Part shown: piece after piece, positions 15,978 through 25,017 of the stretch | Position numbering within the stretch: the stretch's first letter is position 1 | Layout: each line of letters begins with the position of its first letter | NCBI GenBank assembly: GCA_040382055.1 | Contig: JBEIGE010000013.1 | Span: 10,999 to 74,998, forward strand | DNA length: 64,000 bases | From: JBEIGE01 sp040382055 | GTDB taxonomy: Bacteria > Pseudomonadota > Gammaproteobacteria > Burkholderiales > Burkholderiaceae_C | Direction of reading: 5' to 3' | Notes under the pieces: generated by a model | Told to the model about the DNA's origin: nothing | Databases searched by the model: none | The model's input: the letters and a program-made list of their open reading frames with translations, nothing else | Position numbers and translations under genes: made by a program

Positions 15978-18307
15978 CAGTTTGCCAAAGGCATTGCGGC
16001 TGAGTTCAAAGACTGGACGCGATGTTTCCGATGTCGTGATGATGATGGGTCTGCCAAGAGGCCGGCCTCGGCATTTCTTGCCTGGGCCTGGTAGAGGTTG
16101 AAGTAAGCACCTTGGCGGGCTATCAGGTCATCATGGGTACCCTCTTCTACCACCTGTCCGCGGTCAAGTACCACCAAGCGGTCGGCCCGGTTCAGGGTGG
16201 ACAGCCGGTGGGCAATGGCGATGGTGGTGCGGCCTTTGACCAGGTTTTCCAAGGCTTTCTGGATTTCTTTTTCGGTTTCTGAATCTACCGACGCCGTCGC
16301 TTCATCCAGGATCAAAATACGTGGGTCGATCAGCAGTGCCCTGGCAATTGAAATGCGTTGACGCTCACCCCCCGAGAGGCCCTGCCCACGTTCGCCCACG
16401 ATGGAGTCATACCCTTGTGACAGCCGCAGAATAAAGTCATGTGCGTGCGCAGCCCGAGCCGCCGCGATAATTTCCTGGCGTGAGGCGTTGGGCTTCCCAT
16501 AGGCAATGTTCTCGGCAATGGTGCCAAAAAATAAAAAGGGCTCTTGCAGCACCAGACCGATGTGCTGGCGGTAATCCGAAATACCGAAGGAGCGGATATC
16601 CACCCCATCCAGACGGATAGACCCCTCCGACACGTCGTAAAAACGACAGATCAAGTTCACCAGAGTGCTTTTACCGGAGCCACTGTGTCCAACCAGCCCG
16701 ATCATTTGGCCGGGTTTGATATCCAGATTGATGCCCCGGTTGACCTCACGGTTACCGTAGCGAAAGCCTACGCCTTGAAGCTCGATGCGACCCTGGACTT
16801 TGCCAATCGGCACCGGATTGACCGGGTCTGGAACGCTGGAGACATGGTCCAGGATATCAAAAATCCGCTTGGCCGCTGAGGCAGATTTTTCCGTGTGCGA
16901 GACTATCCGGCTCATCGAGTCAAGACGCCCGTAGAAACGACTGATGTAGGCCACAAAGGCCGTCAACACCCCCACCGTGATGTTGCCCTGTGAGACCAGA
17001 TAAACACCAAATGCCCACACCACCAGCAAGCCAACTTCAGTCAGAAACGACACACTGGGCGCGAACAGGGCCCAGGTTTTGTTCAGCCGGTCATTGACAA
17101 CCAGGTTGTGGCGGTTGGCTTCACGGAAGCGTTCTGCTTCACGGGATTCCTGCGCGAAGGCCTTGACCACGCGAACGCCGGGAATAGTGTCGGCCAGCAC
17201 GCTGGTTACCTCAGACCAGACCCGGTCGATCTTCTCAAAACCGGTCTGCAACTTGAAGCGCACGGCATGAATCATCCACACGATGAAGGGCAAGGGCACC
17301 AAGGTCACCACAGCCAACCAGGGGTTGATGGAAAAGAGGATGGCTGCGGTCATCAGCAGCATCAGCACGTCAGTAGCAAAGTCCAGCAGATGAAGGGACA
17401 AAAATACACAGATGCGGTCACTCTCGCTGCCAATGCGCGACATCAGGTCTCCCGTGCGTTTGCCGCCAAAGTACTCCAGGGACAGTTTAAGCAGGTGCTC
17501 GTAGGTGGCCGTACGAAGGTCAGCACCAATGCGCTCGGACACCAGGGCCAGAATATAGGTTTTTGCCCACGTCAAGCCCCAGGCCAGCAATGCTGAGCCG
17601 AACAGACCCGAAAGATAAAAAGCAACCCGCATGGGATCGATCTTCTGGCCATTCTGAAACGGTATCAGCACCTCATCCATCAAGGGCATGGTGAGGTAGG
17701 GCGGGACCAAGCTGGCAGCAGTGCCCAGCAAGGTCAGGACAAAACCGGCGAACAGCTGACCCCGATAAGGCCGGGCAAAGCGCCACAACCGAAACAGCGT
17801 CCAGGTCGAAGGCGGCGTATGGGTAACCTTGGCACACACGGGACACTCGTCCAGTTCAGGGTCGAGTGGCGCCTTGCAGCTGGGGCAAAGATTGGCATCA
17901 GGCAAGGCCAATGGCTTGCCGCTGACAAGGCTGGAAAGTTGCAATCGAAATTGGCTGACCAGCCGGATCGCCTGGAGATTTTGACCCAGGGTAAACCGCC
18001 ACTGTGCCTGCAAGCCCTGATCATCCAGCAGTTCAATATGACCCACGCCCGCATGGTCATGGTGTTCCAAGGTCAAATCAGGCCGGAAGTTCCAAGCCTG
18101 CCAGACAAGCGCGCCCGATGCACGACTGAGCAGGCGGTGGTCTGTCAGCACCAGAATACCCTTGAGGAAGCGCAGTTGCTGATCCAGGTCAACCTCAAGG
18201 GCGACCTGAACGTTTTCATTGATTTGGAGTTGTAATTGAACCTCTGTTCGCCAATCCTGAGGAACTTCGTTCAATAATGTCACCGAGACATGGGTTTCGT
18301 ATGTCAT
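15956..18307 (-). CDS. Cyanophycin-locus ABC transporter, permease-ATPase fusion with zinc ribbon
   Basis: A 783-residue half-transporter of the exporter type. Residues 1-135 form a soluble domain that may be PH-like (LVLTDHRLLSRAS). A zinc ribbon follows (CPSC 141-144, CPVC 155-158), then six membrane helices (about 175-480) and the ATPase domain: Walker A GHSGSGKST near 540, signature LSGGERQ near 645, Walker B ILILDEA near 669. Half-transporters dimerise. The gene is divergent, by 46 bases, from cphA', so a role in cyanophycin metabolism is inferred from position; the substrate is unknown. The last 30 or so residues (from about RNAEAG) are low-complexity and overlap the conserved DUF1854 N-terminal coding region, suggesting loss of an earlier stop codon. 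Confidence 0.9.
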   Translation of the reverse strand: MTYETHVSVTLLNEVPQDWRTEVQLQLQINENVQVALEVDLDQQLRFLKGILVLTDHRLLSRASGALVWQAWNFRPDLTLEHHDHAGVGHIELLDDQGLQAQWRFTLGQNLQAIRLVSQFRLQLSSLVSGKPLALPDANLCPSCKAPLDPELDECPVCAKVTHTPPSTWTLFRLWRFARPYRGQLFAGFVLTLLGTAASLVPPYLTMPLMDEVLIPFQNGQKIDPMRVAFYLSGLFGSALLAWGLTWAKTYILALVSERIGADLRTATYEHLLKLSLEYFGGKRTGDLMSRIGSESDRICVFLSLHLLDFATDVLMLLMTAAILFSINPWLAVVTLVPLPFIVWMIHAVRFKLQTGFEKIDRVWSEVTSVLADTIPGVRVVKAFAQESREAERFREANRHNLVVNDRLNKTWALFAPSVSFLTEVGLLVVWAFGVYLVSQGNITVGVLTAFVAYISRFYGRLDSMSRIVSHTEKSASAAKRIFDILDHVSSVPDPVNPVPIGKVQGRIELQGVGFRYGNREVNRGINLDIKPGQMIGLVGHSGSGKSTLVNLICRFYDVSEGSIRLDGVDIRSFGISDYRQHIGLVLQEPFLFFGTIAENIAYGKPNASRQEIIAAARAAHAHDFILRLSQGYDSIVGERGQGLSGGERQRISIARALLIDPRILILDEATASVDSETEKEIQKALENLVKGRTTIAIAHRLSTLNRADRLVVLDRGQVVEEGTHDDLIARQGAYFNLYQAQARNAEAGLLADPSSSRHRKHRVQSLNSAAMPLANWCSSPLI

Positions 18308-18353
18308 TTAGCAGTTTATGTGCAGCACTTGACTGATCGACCTTTTTTTAGCC

Positions 18354-20519
18354 ATGACAACAAAAAATATTCAATTGCTCCGGGTCACCCATCTGCGTGG
18401 CCCCAACATCTGGACCTACCGCCCCGTCATTGAGGCCTGGGTAGACATCGGTGAATTGGAAGACCGTCCGTCCAACACCATAGCGGGATTTTATGAGCGT
18501 TTGACCGCCCTGCTTCCTGGCTTGTCTGAGCATCGGTGCGGCATCGGTGAGCCAGGCGGCTTTTTGCTCCGTTTGCGCGACGGTACTTGGGCTGCCCATA
18601 TTTTGGAACACGTGGTGATTGAGCTTCAAAATCTGGCCGGTGTGCAGACTGGTTTTGGCAAGGCCCGTGAAACACATGTACGTGGCGTTTACAAGGTGGC
18701 TTTCAGATCGCGCCAGGGTGATGTGAGCAAGGCTGCTCTCACTGCCGCCTGCGACCTGTTGATGGCTGCCATCAATAACCTGCCTTTTGACGTGGTACCC
18801 GTGGTCAATCGGCTGCGGGAGCTGGCTGACCGGCTATGCCTGGGTCCGAGTACTGCCCATATCGTCGATGCCGCGACTGACCGGCGCATTCCGCATATCC
18901 GCCTGACTGAAGGCAACCTGGTTCAATTCGGCTATGGTGCCAGCCAGCATCGCATCTGGACAGCCGAGACCGACCAGACCAGCGCCATCGCGGAGAACAT
19001 CGCCAGCGACAAGCAAATGACCAAAAACCTTTTGCATTCGTGTGGCGTTCCGGTTCCTCAAGGAGAGGAAGTCGAAAGCGCACAGGCCGCCTGGGACGCT
19101 GCCCAGGATATCGGCGTGCCCGTTGTTGTCAAACCTACGGATGCCAATCATGGACGGGGCGTTTTTACCAACCTCACTACCCGGGATGAAATTGAACGTG
19201 CTTATCTGGCCGCCCGGGAAGAAGGCGGCGGCGTTCTGGTTGAAAAATTCATAGCGGGCGATGGACACCGCATTCTGGTTGTCGGCAATCAGGTGGTGGG
19301 TGCCACCCGGGGCAAGATGCTGACCGTTACAGGTGACGGCGTGCAAACCATACGCGAACTGATCGAAAACCAGATCAACAGTGACCCTCGCTGCGGCGTG
19401 GAAGAAGAATTTCCGCTGGAACCCTTGATTCTTGACAACGAGCCCATCGCGCGCATGGAACTTGATCGCCAGGGACTCACTGGCGAATCTGTTCCGCAAG
19501 CTGGTCTATGTGTACTGCTCAAACGCAATGGTGATTTGGCCTACGACGTTACTGACCTGGTGCATCCGGACGTAGCCCGCGCAGCCACTTTGGCCGCGCG
19601 CGTGGTGGGTCTTGATATTGCCGGCATGGACCTGGTCACCACCGATGTTTCGAAATCCCTTGAAGACCAGGGCGGCGCAATCATTGAAGTCAACGCCGGC
19701 CCAGGCCTGCTGATGCACCTCAAACCAGCTGAAGGCCAACCGCGACCTGTAGGCAAGGCCATTGTTGACCATCTCTTCAAACCCCATCAGGATGGCCGGA
19801 TTCCCGTGGTGGGAATTGCCGGATCGCATGACAGTACCCGCATTGCGCGCCTGGTCGGCTGGTTACTGCACATCAGCGGCAAGCATGTGGGCATTGCGTG
19901 CAAGGACGGTTTTTTCCTCGGGGCGCGGCAGGTCCAAGCCAAAGACAGTGTCAACTGGGAAAGCGGGCAGCGCGTGCTGATCAACCGTTCGGTGGAGGCT
20001 GCAGTCTTTGAGAATTCGAATCGCATGATTCTTAGCGAAGGCCTGGCTTACGACCGCTGCAGCGTTGGCGTGGTCACCGATTTGAGTGGCCTGCCAGAGC
20101 TTGAAGAGTTCTACATCAACGACGTTGACAAGCTGTACAACGTGGTTCGAACCCAGGTTGATGTGGTTCTGCCGCAGGGCTTTGCTGTTTTGAATGCCGC
20201 TGAATCCAAAGTGGTGGAAATGGCTGCCCTGTGCGACGGCAAAGTGATTTTCTATGGCCTTGATGCCAACCTTGAAGCCATCAGGAATCATCGGCAAAAG
20301 GGGGAGCGCGTGGTTTTTGTACGTGACCAGCAAATCGTTTTGTCCCAAGGTGCTGAAGAGATTGCCCTGTTGCCGCTGAACTCCCTTAAGCCCGCCAAAG
20401 CTGAAAAACCAGAGATGGTGATGGCCGCCGTGGCCGCAGCCTGGGCTTTGAACATTACGCCTGAGCTGATCGGCGCTGGCATGCGCACCTTTGAATCCAA
20501 CCCCAGGAAGATCCACTGA
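18354..20519 (+). CDS. cphA': Cyanophycin synthetase-like protein CphA' lacking the Mur-ligase active site
   Basis: A 721-residue paralogue of the downstream CphA. It has the N-terminal domain, an intact-looking ATP-grasp module (KPTDANHGRGV near 259; EVNAGPGLLMHLKP near 444), which in CphA adds aspartate, and a Mur-ligase central domain. In the latter the P-loop reads GIAGSHDSTR (about 485-495) instead of TGTNGKTTT, and the protein ends before the C-terminal Mur domain that holds ADYGHNPDA in CphA. Arginine ligation by the usual mechanism is therefore unlikely. The layout recalls CphA2 proteins, which polymerise beta-Asp-Arg dipeptides; a helper role for CphA is also possible. No Shine-Dalgarno sequence is visible. 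cphA follows four bases after the stop. Confidence 0.88.
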   Translation: MTTKNIQLLRVTHLRGPNIWTYRPVIEAWVDIGELEDRPSNTIAGFYERLTALLPGLSEHRCGIGEPGGFLLRLRDGTWAAHILEHVVIELQNLAGVQTGFGKARETHVRGVYKVAFRSRQGDVSKAALTAACDLLMAAINNLPFDVVPVVNRLRELADRLCLGPSTAHIVDAATDRRIPHIRLTEGNLVQFGYGASQHRIWTAETDQTSAIAENIASDKQMTKNLLHSCGVPVPQGEEVESAQAAWDAAQDIGVPVVVKPTDANHGRGVFTNLTTRDEIERAYLAAREEGGGVLVEKFIAGDGHRILVVGNQVVGATRGKMLTVTGDGVQTIRELIENQINSDPRCGVEEEFPLEPLILDNEPIARMELDRQGLTGESVPQAGLCVLLKRNGDLAYDVTDLVHPDVARAATLAARVVGLDIAGMDLVTTDVSKSLEDQGGAIIEVNAGPGLLMHLKPAEGQPRPVGKAIVDHLFKPHQDGRIPVVGIAGSHDSTRIARLVGWLLHISGKHVGIACKDGFFLGARQVQAKDSVNWESGQRVLINRSVEAAVFENSNRMILSEGLAYDRCSVGVVTDLSGLPELEEFYINDVDKLYNVVRTQVDVVLPQGFAVLNAAESKVVEMAALCDGKVIFYGLDANLEAIRNHRQKGERVVFVRDQQIVLSQGAEEIALLPLNSLKPAKAEKPEMVMAAVAAAWALNITPELIGAGMRTFESNPRKIH

Positions 20520-20523
20520 ATTT

Positions 20524-23112
20524 ATGGAAGTTACAAGAATTCGCGCTCTGCGCGGCCCCAACCTGTGGAGCCACCACACGGCCATTGAGTCGGTAGTTAT
20601 CTGTTCTGCTGAAGAGCAAAAACTCAATGCCAGAGATGGTTTTGAAAGCCGCTTGCGTGCCCTTTTTCCTGAGATCCGGCCACTTCAACCGACGGGTCAT
20701 GAAAATATAGTGTCTATGGCCCATGTGCTGGAAGTCGCAGCTTTGGACTTGCAGGCCCAAGCTGGTTGCCCCGTCACATTCAGCCGTTCCACTTCCACCG
20801 CCGACCCCGGTGTTTACCAGGTGGTGGTGGAGTACTCTGAGGAATCAGTCGGGCGGCAGGCGATGGCGTTCGCGCAAGCGCTTTGCCTGGCCGCCAAGAA
20901 CGACACCGCATTCGATCTCCAAGGGGCGCTAGAGGAATTGCGTGAGCTTGATGAAGATAACCGCCTCGGTCCCAGCACAGGTTCAATTGTGGACGCTGCT
21001 GTAGCGCGTCGAATACCCTTCAGGCGCATGACCCAGGGCAGCATGATCATGTTCGGCTGGGGTAGCAAGCAGCGGCGCATTCAGGCAGCCGAGATGGATG
21101 TCACCAGCGCCATTTCAGAGGCCATCGCACAGGACAAACAACTCACCAAAAAACTGTTGGATGCTGCTGGGGTTCCGGTACCCCTGGGTCGCGAAGTGTC
21201 TACGCCTGAAGATGCCTGGAACGCGGCGCTTGAGATCGGGCTGCCAGTTGTGGTCAAACCCAAGGACGGCAACCAGGGCAAGGGCGTGAGTGTGAACATC
21301 ACCACGAAAGAGCGGCTGCTGGCCGCCTTTGAGGCCAGCAAGGAGTTTGGGGAAGAAATTCTTGTGGAACGCTACCTGCCAGGCAATGATTTCCGTTTGC
21401 TGGTTGTCGGTAACAAGCTGGTTGCTGCCGCGCGTCGCGATCCGCCCAAAGTGGTGGGTGACGGCGTCCACACCATCGCCGAGTTGATCGAAGAAATCAA
21501 CAAAGACCCGCGCCGTGGTTCGGGTCATTCGACATCCCTGACAAAAATCATCCTGGATGAGATTGCCATGGCCTGCATGGCTACCCAGGAGCTCGATGGC
21601 GAATCCATTCCGGCCAAAGGCAAGCGTGTGACCTTGCGGCACAACGCCAATCTTTCCACCGGGGGCTCTGCAACCGATGTCACAGACGATGTACACCCTG
21701 AAGTCGCCCAGCGCGCCATCGCTGCGGCACTCATGGTCGGACTGGACATCTGCGGCGTTGACATGGTGTGCGACAGCATTCTGCACCCGCTCGAAGAGCA
21801 GGGCGGCGGCGTGGTCGAAGTCAATGCTGCACCGGGCTTGCGCATGCATTTGTCTCCTTCTTTTGGCAAGGGTCGGGCCGTTGGCGAGGCCATCATCTCC
21901 AACATGTTCGGTCCCCGTGAGAATGGCCGAATTCCCCTGGTTGCTGTTACTGGCACCAATGGCAAAACCACCACCGTGCGTTTGATCACACACCTGATCG
22001 CGCAGACCGGTCTGCGCGTAGGCATGACCAACACCGATGGCGTGTTTGTGGCTGGTCAACGCATTGATAGCGGTGACTGCAGCGGACCGAAAAGTGCGCG
22101 AAACGTGCTGCAGCATCCTGACGTGGACGCTGCCGTACTGGAAACTGCCCGCGGTGGCATGCTGCGCGAAGGACTGGCTTTTGATCGCTGCGATGTCGCG
22201 GTAGTCACCAATGTTGGCAATGGCGACCACCTTGGCTTGAACTTCATCACCACCGTCGAGGATCTGGCGGTACTCAAGCGAGTGATCGTTCAGAACATTG
22301 CTGACAAGGGCATCGCTGTGCTCAATGCGGCTGACCCGATTGTGGCCGGTATGGCCAATCACTGTAACGCTGCAGTTACCTTCTTTGCCATGGATCGCAG
22401 CAATCCGGTCATGGCCACCCATATTGCTCAAGGCAAGCGGGCCGTTTATGTCGACGGCGGCTACCTGGTTGCAGCCGAAGGGGCTAGCCTGCACCGCATC
22501 GCGTTGTCACTGATTCCCATCACCCACCAAGGTGCCATTGGCTTTCAAGTGGAAAACGTCATGGCCTCGGTGGCAGCAGCCTGGGGGCTTAGTCTGGATT
22601 GGGAAGCCATTGAACGTGGTCTGTTAAGCTTTCACAATGACAGCGACAACGCACTGGGTCGTTTCAACATGTTCAACTACCGTGGCGCTACGATCATTGC
22701 CGACTATGGCCACAACCCGGATGCCATGACCGCACTGGTGCAGGCGGTTGAAAGGATGCCAGCCAAGCGCCGCAGCGTGGTTATCAGTGGCGCGGGTGAT
22801 CGCCGTGACTCGGATATCCGCCAGCAAACCGAAATTCTTGGGCACGCCTTTGACGATGTGATTCTTTACCAGGATCAATGCCAGCGCGGCAGGGAAGATG
22901 GCGAAGTGCTGGCGCTGCTTCGCGCCGGGCTTGAGAACGCCAGCCGAACCCGAAGCACCCGCGAAATCAGGGGTGAGTTTCTGGCCATAGAAACCGCCTT
23001 GGAAAATCTCCAGGAGGGTGACTTGTGCCTGATCCTGATCGATCAGGTAGAAGAGTCGCTGGCCCACATCGCTGCGCGGGTTGGCGAGTCGTCATTGGTG
23101 AAGGTCGCCTAA
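20524..23112 (+). CDS. cphA: Cyanophycin synthetase
   Basis: Bifunctional ligase building the storage polymer multi-L-arginyl-poly-L-aspartate (cyanophycin) without ribosomes. The 862 residues contain the ATP-grasp module for aspartate addition (KPKDGNQGKGV near 246; EVNAAPGLRMHL near 431) and a full Mur-ligase-type module for arginine addition (P-loop TGTNGKTTT near 477; ETARGGMLREGLAFDRCDV; ADYGHNPDA near 720). The ATG at 20524 is chosen over an earlier in-frame codon inside cphA'. Its stop codon overlaps that of the convergent gpsA. No cyanophycinase or isoaspartyl dipeptidase gene lies in this window. Confidence 0.96.
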   Translation: MEVTRIRALRGPNLWSHHTAIESVVICSAEEQKLNARDGFESRLRALFPEIRPLQPTGHENIVSMAHVLEVAALDLQAQAGCPVTFSRSTSTADPGVYQVVVEYSEESVGRQAMAFAQALCLAAKNDTAFDLQGALEELRELDEDNRLGPSTGSIVDAAVARRIPFRRMTQGSMIMFGWGSKQRRIQAAEMDVTSAISEAIAQDKQLTKKLLDAAGVPVPLGREVSTPEDAWNAALEIGLPVVVKPKDGNQGKGVSVNITTKERLLAAFEASKEFGEEILVERYLPGNDFRLLVVGNKLVAAARRDPPKVVGDGVHTIAELIEEINKDPRRGSGHSTSLTKIILDEIAMACMATQELDGESIPAKGKRVTLRHNANLSTGGSATDVTDDVHPEVAQRAIAAALMVGLDICGVDMVCDSILHPLEEQGGGVVEVNAAPGLRMHLSPSFGKGRAVGEAIISNMFGPRENGRIPLVAVTGTNGKTTTVRLITHLIAQTGLRVGMTNTDGVFVAGQRIDSGDCSGPKSARNVLQHPDVDAAVLETARGGMLREGLAFDRCDVAVVTNVGNGDHLGLNFITTVEDLAVLKRVIVQNIADKGIAVLNAADPIVAGMANHCNAAVTFFAMDRSNPVMATHIAQGKRAVYVDGGYLVAAEGASLHRIALSLIPITHQGAIGFQVENVMASVAAAWGLSLDWEAIERGLLSFHNDSDNALGRFNMFNYRGATIIADYGHNPDAMTALVQAVERMPAKRRSVVISGAGDRRDSDIRQQTEILGHAFDDVILYQDQCQRGREDGEVLALLRAGLENASRTRSTREIRGEFLAIETALENLQEGDLCLILIDQVEESLAHIAARVGESSLVKVA

Positions 23113-24131
23113 GCGCTGGCACTTTCTGAAGCCGGGTCTCTTCTCATCAAAGCGGACATGGCCTGATGGGCGTTAAGGTTGCCGTCAAGCAGATCGACCA
23201 CGGCCTGCGTAATGGGCATGGTCACATGACAACGCTGCGCACGATGTAGAACGGTACGGGCGCTGTACACGCCTTCAGCGACATGACCCAGTGAGGCCAC
23301 GGCCTGATCCAGTGTCTGGCCCTGCGCCAGCAGCAAACCAATTTTTCGGTTGCGGCTTAAATCTCCTGTGGCGGTCAGCACCAGGTCACCCAGACCGGAT
23401 AAGCCCATAAAGGTTTCCATCCGGGCACCCAGTGCAAGGCCCAGACGGCTCATCTCTGCGAGGCCTCGGGTAATGAGGGCAGCACGCGCATTCAGGCCCA
23501 AACCCAATCCATCGCACAAGCCTGTGGCAATGGCCATGACGTTTTTGACGGCGCCGCCCACCTCAACTCCGACAATGTCATCGTTGGCATAGACTCGCAA
23601 AGTGCTGCTGTGAAAAGCCGCCACCAGCGCCTCGCGCATGCTGGCATGAAGACTGGCAGCTACCAGGGCCGTCGGCTTGCCTTGTGCTACTTCCAGGGCA
23701 AAGCTCGGGCCACTGAGAACGCCCGCTATCAAATTTGGAGCTAACTGGCCTTGTATTTCATGGGCTAGAAGTCCCAAGGAGCCATGACTGGCGGTTTCAA
23801 AGCCTTTGCAAAGCCACGCCACTGGCGACCCGGTATGCCTGATCGACATCAACACAGCGCGCAAGCCTGCCATCGGCGTGGCGATCAGGACGAGTTCGTG
23901 AGAATGGACGCAAGTCGCCAGCTCCTCAATGTTGCCGCCGATTGCCTGCAAGCGCTCGGGAAAAATCTGGCCGGGGAGGTAACGCGCATTAAGGCGGTCC
24001 GTCTGCATCGCAGCCGCCTGAGCCGCATCCCGCGCCCAAAGTGTCACTTCATGGCTGACCGAGGCGTTGCCACTGGCGCTGATGGCCAATGCTGTTCCCC
24101 AAGCACCCGCACCAATCACTATTATTTTCAT
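23109..24131 (-). CDS. gpsA: NAD(P)-dependent glycerol-3-phosphate dehydrogenase
   Basis: Reduces dihydroxyacetone phosphate to sn-glycerol-3-phosphate for phospholipid synthesis. The 340 residues begin with the dinucleotide-binding motif GAGAWGTALA (7-16). Family signatures GVLSGPSFA, the catalytic Lys in GGAVKNVMAIA and LTATGDLSRNR are present. It is last in a leftward group after secB and grxC. Stops of gpsA and cphA interlock on opposite strands, with no room for a conventional terminator between them. Confidence 0.96.
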   Translation of the reverse strand: MKIIVIGAGAWGTALAISASGNASVSHEVTLWARDAAQAAAMQTDRLNARYLPGQIFPERLQAIGGNIEELATCVHSHELVLIATPMAGLRAVLMSIRHTGSPVAWLCKGFETASHGSLGLLAHEIQGQLAPNLIAGVLSGPSFALEVAQGKPTALVAASLHASMREALVAAFHSSTLRVYANDDIVGVEVGGAVKNVMAIATGLCDGLGLGLNARAALITRGLAEMSRLGLALGARMETFMGLSGLGDLVLTATGDLSRNRKIGLLLAQGQTLDQAVASLGHVAEGVYSARTVLHRAQRCHVTMPITQAVVDLLDGNLNAHQAMSALMRRDPASESASA

Positions 24132-24181
24132 AGCTCAGAGTGCTTACACCTACTCGGCTTTAGCCCAAAAACCTGACTGCC

Positions 24182-24628
24182 TTATTGGATCTGCTGGGTT
24201 CCTTGCTGGGCCTGCTGCTGCTCATACATGGCTTGAAAATTGATTTCGGACAAATGGACAGGGGGAAACCCAGCACGCTGGATCAGGTCGGCCACATTGC
24301 CACGCAGATAGGGATACACAATTTGCGGGCAGGCAATGCCCAGTATGGGTCCCATCTGTTCCTCGGGCAGGTTGCGGATCTCAAAAATCCCGGCTTGAGT
24401 GGATTCAACCAGGAACACAGTTTTGTCATTGAGTTTGGTATGGACAGTGGCTGTGACACTGACTTCATACACGCCGTCGGCTACGGGGGTGGCATTCACA
24501 CCCAACTGAATATCAACGACAGGTTGCTGTTGCTCCAGCAAAATGGCAGGTGAATTGGGCTGTTCCAGAGAAGCCTCCTTGAGATAAATGCGTTGAATCT
24601 GAAATACTGGATCTTGGACATCAGCCAT
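24182..24628 (-). CDS. secB: Protein-export chaperone SecB
   Basis: Cytosolic tetrameric chaperone that holds presecretory proteins unfolded and hands them to SecA. The 148 residues match SecB length and show FQIQRIYLKEASLEQPNSP at the N-terminus and the family segment GILGIACPQIVYPYLRGNVADLI-type core (IACPQIVYPY). A Gln-rich tail (QQQAQQGTQQ) ends the protein. It sits between grxC and gpsA, an order typical of Burkholderiales. Confidence 0.96.
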   Translation of the reverse strand: MADVQDPVFQIQRIYLKEASLEQPNSPAILLEQQQPVVDIQLGVNATPVADGVYEVSVTATVHTKLNDKTVFLVESTQAGIFEIRNLPEEQMGPILGIACPQIVYPYLRGNVADLIQRAGFPPVHLSEINFQAMYEQQQAQQGTQQIQ

Positions 24629-24706
24629 GGCTTTACTTTCTGGTCAGAACAACAAAGCCCGCAGGATCATTCCAGAGCGGGCACACGGTACAGCGATTAT
24701 TACAGG

Positions 24707-24967
24707 TCAGCTGGCGAGCAGCATGGGCATCAAGCCGCCTTGTCCATCCAGCGCCACCAGGTCGTCGTGTCCGCCTACATGAGTGCCGCCTATGAAAATT
24801 TGCGGGACAGTGCGCCGCCCAGTAATCTCCATCATGGTCATTCTGGCCTGAGGATCGGTGTCAATACGAATCTCTTCGATCTGCTCAACACCTTTGGATT
24901 TCAGAATTTGCTTGGCCCGAACACAATAAGGGCAGACAGCGGTGGTGTACATCTTCACAATTTGCAT
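24707..24967 (-). CDS. grxC: Glutaredoxin 3 (dithiol)
   Basis: Small cytoplasmic glutathione-dependent thiol oxidoreductase of 86 residues. The active site is CPYC at 12-15. The cis-Pro segment TVPQIFI and the glutathione-binding GGHDDL follow. Flanked by the rhodanese gene upstream and secB downstream on the same strand. Confidence 0.95.
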   Translation of the reverse strand: MQIVKMYTTAVCPYCVRAKQILKSKGVEQIEEIRIDTDPQARMTMMEITGRRTVPQIFIGGTHVGGHDDLVALDGQGGLMPMLLAS

Positions 24968-25017
24968 GGCGTTGGCTAGGCTCGCTGGTTCAGGTGGATT
25001 AAAAGGTAGGGGGCAAC

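Noticed and set aside
18308..18353. Further copy of the TAGC palindromic repeat before cphA'
   Set aside because: Only a loose resemblance (AGCAGTTTATGTGCAGCAC); arms do not pair as in the other copies.
19863..20627. 254-codon open frame antisense to the cphA'/cphA junction
   Set aside because: Crosses two confirmed genes and shows no conserved motif.
21115..22494. 459-codon open frame antisense to cphA
   Set aside because: It lies wholly opposite a gene with strong domain motifs, has no recognisable motif, and is the kind of long antisense frame expected in GC-rich coding DNA.
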